From Takakia lepidozioides (taxonomy: Eukaryota > Streptophyta > Takakiopsida > Takakiales > Takakiaceae), in the NCBI GenBank assembly GCA_030704615.1, contig CM060731.1, positions 19,656,001-19,720,000 on the forward strand: a stretch of DNA of 64,000 bases, written 5' to 3'. Shown in pieces: positions 61,501-64,000 of this stretch. A program made the translations under genes and the position numbers. Numbering within the stretch: the first letter of the stretch is position 1; each line of letters starts with the position of its first letter. The notes beneath the pieces were generated by a model. That model was not told the DNA's origin, searched no databases, and saw only the letters and a list, made by a program, of their open reading frames with translations.

Positions 61501-62301
61501 GTGCTTACATCAGGAACATATGAAACCTCGCTGCTATCAGGGATGTAAACAATAAATGTTGTTGCTGGCAATCGGCCCCATAGAGCCCCACGTTTTCGAA
61601 TCAATGGCTCGAGAAAATATTTGCCTGTTGCTCTCCTGGTCCGTTTGAAAAACACCCTGTCACACGTGGTATAGGTGTTTGACGATGAGGCTCAAGTTGT
61701 GCAAAGTGGGCAGCAATCTGAAACTCCATTGTTCCAAGATAGAATGGCTCGGGATAGATTTGCCCACCCCACTGAAGGTTTGCTTTGAGAGAGACCAAAA
61801 CAACTGGGTTGTCTGGAACCCAGTTGGAAATCAATGGCGTTAAAGCCTCACGATAGGTTGACCACTCTATTGACCTTGGAAGCATATGATGCGCCGTTGA
61901 ATATCTTTGGGAGGCACATTAGAAGATGCTTGAGGCTGTCTTGTTCGTTGTGTTCTCGACTCGCAAATGTTTCGAGGAACAGAAACATTCAAGTCATTGA
62001 CAGTGCCAATTTCAGTAGGTCCACAAAGACTTGGTACATTTGCCATACCTTGGACGTCGTGACCTTGGCCTTGGGGTGGTGCCGGTACATTTGATCTTGA
62101 AAAAGATCCAAATCTGGGTGGATATGCAAAACGTTCACCTTCCTGTCGAATATGCCCTACAAATGCACTTACTCGACGTGGGATTTGTGGCAAGTTTTGT
62201 ACTAAAGAATCCTCATTGTTTTGTGATGCACAACCAGGGTCAATATCCTGCAAGTGGTGCGTCCAGTCTTCATCTTGTTTGGACATTTCTATATCGTGCA
62301 C
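58571..62301 (-). pseudogene. Long decayed multi-exon gene, unknown family
   Basis: Minus-strand segments join across plausible introns: 61655-60109 (516 codons with ETWIKHQEAYFEALRERDVK), 60046-59815 (RHFEVVEISVLFFKVTQTKE), 59652-59551 (SYNSIFEYPDNLQGKLLHPK) and a last part from about 59427 to the stop at 58571, with GTGAGT, GTAAGC and GTGAGA donors and matching phases. Upstream, 62301-61867 and 61885-61601 look coding (SIEWSTYREALTPLISNWVP) but need one-base shifts near 61880 and 61655; another shift lies near 59045. The middle is low-complexity and Ser/Thr/Pro-rich, flanked by ordered-looking ends. I do not recognise a domain. The three frame breaks argue for a pseudogene, perhaps linked to the neighbouring integrase-like gene. 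Confidence 0.5.
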
Positions 62302-62367
62302 GCATTTGTGAACCTGCCAAAAAAGTAAGAATTGAGATCCATTGAGATCTGTTGTATTCCAAAGAAA

Positions 62368-62736
62368 CTAAGTCAAAATTAGACTTCCACCCTTTTTATT
62401 TTGCCAACTTAACCTTAGGTGAGATTTCAACCCACAATGAAGATTTGTGTTTGCTGGTCTTGCATCGAGGAGATATGACAGAGCGGCATATTGTTGGCGA
62501 GACAGATGCAATTGTAAGTCCATTGCTATGCGAACTTCAGGAATTGACAAGGTCTTGTTTTGATTATGTTCTGGATGTAATGTTTGGGACTGAGCTTCGG
62601 GGAATCCTTGCACTTCCTCTCTTTTCTCCCGGTCTGGTTTTCCTTCTTGTACTATTTTATCTTCATCTCTGCAGTTTTCTATACCTTTATCTTCTATGTA
62701 TTGGCATTTGATTGAAATTGTAGACCAGCAAGCCAA
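62368..62736 (-). other. Protein-like open frame, unassigned
   Basis: The minus-strand frame contains SIPEVRIAMDLQLHLSRQQY and AALSYLLDARPAN, which looks like ordered protein rather than chance. A remote resemblance to repeat segments of large lipid-transfer (chorein/VPS13-type) proteins is only an impression. It has no defined start and no partner exons were identified. Confidence 0.25.
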
Positions 62737-62784
62737 GAGAGCAAGGATGGGCTCTCTCCTTTCTAATCAGCATGTGTTTGGCAG

Positions 62785-63300
62785 AAATTACGACATCTTT
62801 TTGACCCGGCATATTCAAAGATTAAGCTACCATCGAAACCTATCCTTACTTCCAGCGTGAATCATTGGTGAATTTCTACCAGAAGCATGGGATACCTGTC
62901 AATGCCCACACGCCATTGGGTGGTGGGGTTGATAACACGGAATTTGTTGGGCACCGTTTCGTGTCTTGATGACGCTGTTCTTCAGGTTTGCATCTTCCCT
63001 AAGTGCTCCCTTATGAATTATTGACTTCAGTTGTGATTCACTACTCTATGTAAGGCGTGATCTCTCGCTTCCCTCTCTCTCTCACACACTATAAACACAC
63101 TAGAAAGTACAACAAGACACCGGCACAATTGCGATGCACTGGGGCATTGAGCACAAGACAATTGTCATTCCTAAGTCAGACAAGATGGAGAGATTGAAGT
63201 AGAACCTTGATGTCTTTGACTTTGAGTTGACCGATGATGATATCAAGCCCTTGACAAAAGCCTGCGCACCAACGACCCTGAGAAATTTTTGTGTATCAAT
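62785..63300 (+). pseudogene. Aldo-keto reductase pseudogene (C-terminal half, two exons)
   Basis: Exon A (62785-62985) reads KLRHLFDPAYSKIK, then after a one-base shift near 62830 IETYPYFQRESLVNFYQKHG and IPVNAHTPLGGG, with CLDDAVLQ before a GT donor. Exon B (63104 to about 63290) reads KYNKTPAQ, after a one-base loss MHWGIEHKTIVIPKSDKMER, then NLDVFDFELTDDDIKPL. These match the second half of plant NADPH-dependent aldo-keto reductases: the substrate-side YPYFQ block and the cofactor-binding IPKS block. Breaks are frame shifts near 62830, 62955 and 63130 and a TAG in place of a codon after ERLK (63199-63201). The retained intron indicates a DNA-level duplicate rather than a retrocopy. The N-terminal half, with the catalytic Tyr, was not found. 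Confidence 0.8.
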
Positions 63301-64000
63301 CTCTTCTGAGGATGAGTTTGACTGGTGGGTGTTGCTTACAATCTAAATATGTTAGCATGTTTCATCTGCACCTTGAGACACTAACCAATTTCATACTGCC
63401 AAGCCCTTATAGTGCCAATATATGGCTATGTACATATACCAAACATGATACCACTGTAAGAGTATCAACGTCTAAGAGTTGATATATTAAACTCTGTATC
63501 GAACACACAACCCAATTGCAACATGATACCTTTGTAAGGGTATCGAAACAAGATTATTGGAGATAATTCTCGAAATGAACATGTCTTTTGTTTTCTCTGG
63601 GGTTGTGTCATGGGGGCCAGATACTAGTGCCAGGGGAGTACATGATGATGCAGGGGAAGCCATTCATCAATTGTGAGGTTTGAAATTGTCTGTTTCTTTC
63701 AGAGCTAGCCATATTTCTTTTGCCAGTGAATCAGAGGAAGCTGAAGCACTTCTGAGTAAGCCATCTGTCTCCCAAAGGGTCCCCCAAAAAATGAGATGGA
63801 GCTAGCCCTGGCATGCACATCAAACCCATTTAGCTCACAAGCAGTTTAAGGAGGTTTGCATAAACATTTGGCCAAGATTTGAGGGCTTTGCCTCATTCCA
63901 ACAACAGTATTTACCAAAGCACATAACGTGCTTGTAATAACACTCGGGCTGCATGTGGGGTTCATGGGATGCTGAATGGAAGTTGAGGAATTTGAAAGGC
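63301..64000. other. Window end, no supported gene
   Basis: Non-coding as far as I can tell. Near 63420-63560 two stretches of the type CATGATACC followed by GTAAGGGTATCG loosely resemble the reverse complement of the 57-kb satellite unit. Confidence 0.4.

Noticed and set aside
1-64000. CRISPR array or bacterial operon features
   Set aside because: Genes are spliced with GT-AG introns and the repeats lack spacer structure; the sequence is eukaryotic nuclear DNA.

Overview
The window looks like nuclear DNA of a plant. Three intact protein-coding genes have GT-AG introns and plant-type products: an ATP-dependent PEP carboxykinase (+ strand, 12 exons, 6210-10476), a divergent AP2/ERF transcription factor (- strand, 3 exons, 24099-25979) and a phosphoglycerate kinase with a long, plastid-targeting-like N-terminus (+ strand, 6 exons, 28878-31399). 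Low gene density and a mix of old transposons (Ty3/gypsy, chromodomain/RNase H retroelement, hAT-like, integrase-like, Mutator-like) suggest a large, repeat-rich genome. A non-seed plant such as a bryophyte, fern or lycophyte is a plausible guess, but nothing here proves the lineage.

Layout. 1-6.2 kb: flank without a supported gene. 6.2-10.5 kb: PEPCK, followed by a 237-bp tandem repeat in its 3' flank. 11.5-12.2 kb: a Mutator-like non-autonomous element carrying a SINE-like head and a minisatellite. 14.0-14.9 kb: a second Mutator-like element with an exact 9-bp target duplication. 18.2-21.7 kb: a broken Ty3/gypsy pol whose C-terminus reads as a PHD finger. 21.7-22.3 kb: a 282-bp-armed inverted repeat. 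24.1-26.0 kb: AP2/ERF gene. 28.4-31.4 kb: PGK, with a 40-bp tandem repeat before its start codon. 36-42 kb: tandem duplication, solo LTR with 5-bp target duplication, SINE, and the 3' part of a chromodomain/RNase H retroelement. 44-62.3 kb: a graveyard of transposon-like coding remnants: an unknown + strand chain, a - strand chain with a BED-like finger and a C48/Ulp1-like cysteine protease motif, a well-preserved spliced DDE integrase-like gene with one internal stop, a 99-bp satellite, and a long decayed gene of unknown function. 62.8-63.3 kb: an aldo-keto reductase pseudogene.

PEPCK and PGK are both carbon-metabolism genes (gluconeogenic PEP formation; Calvin cycle/glycolysis), but their proximity is probably incidental because about 18 kb of repeats and a transcription factor gene lie between them. 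All exon borders were derived by hand from reading frame, splice consensus and remembered family conservation; no alignment was run.
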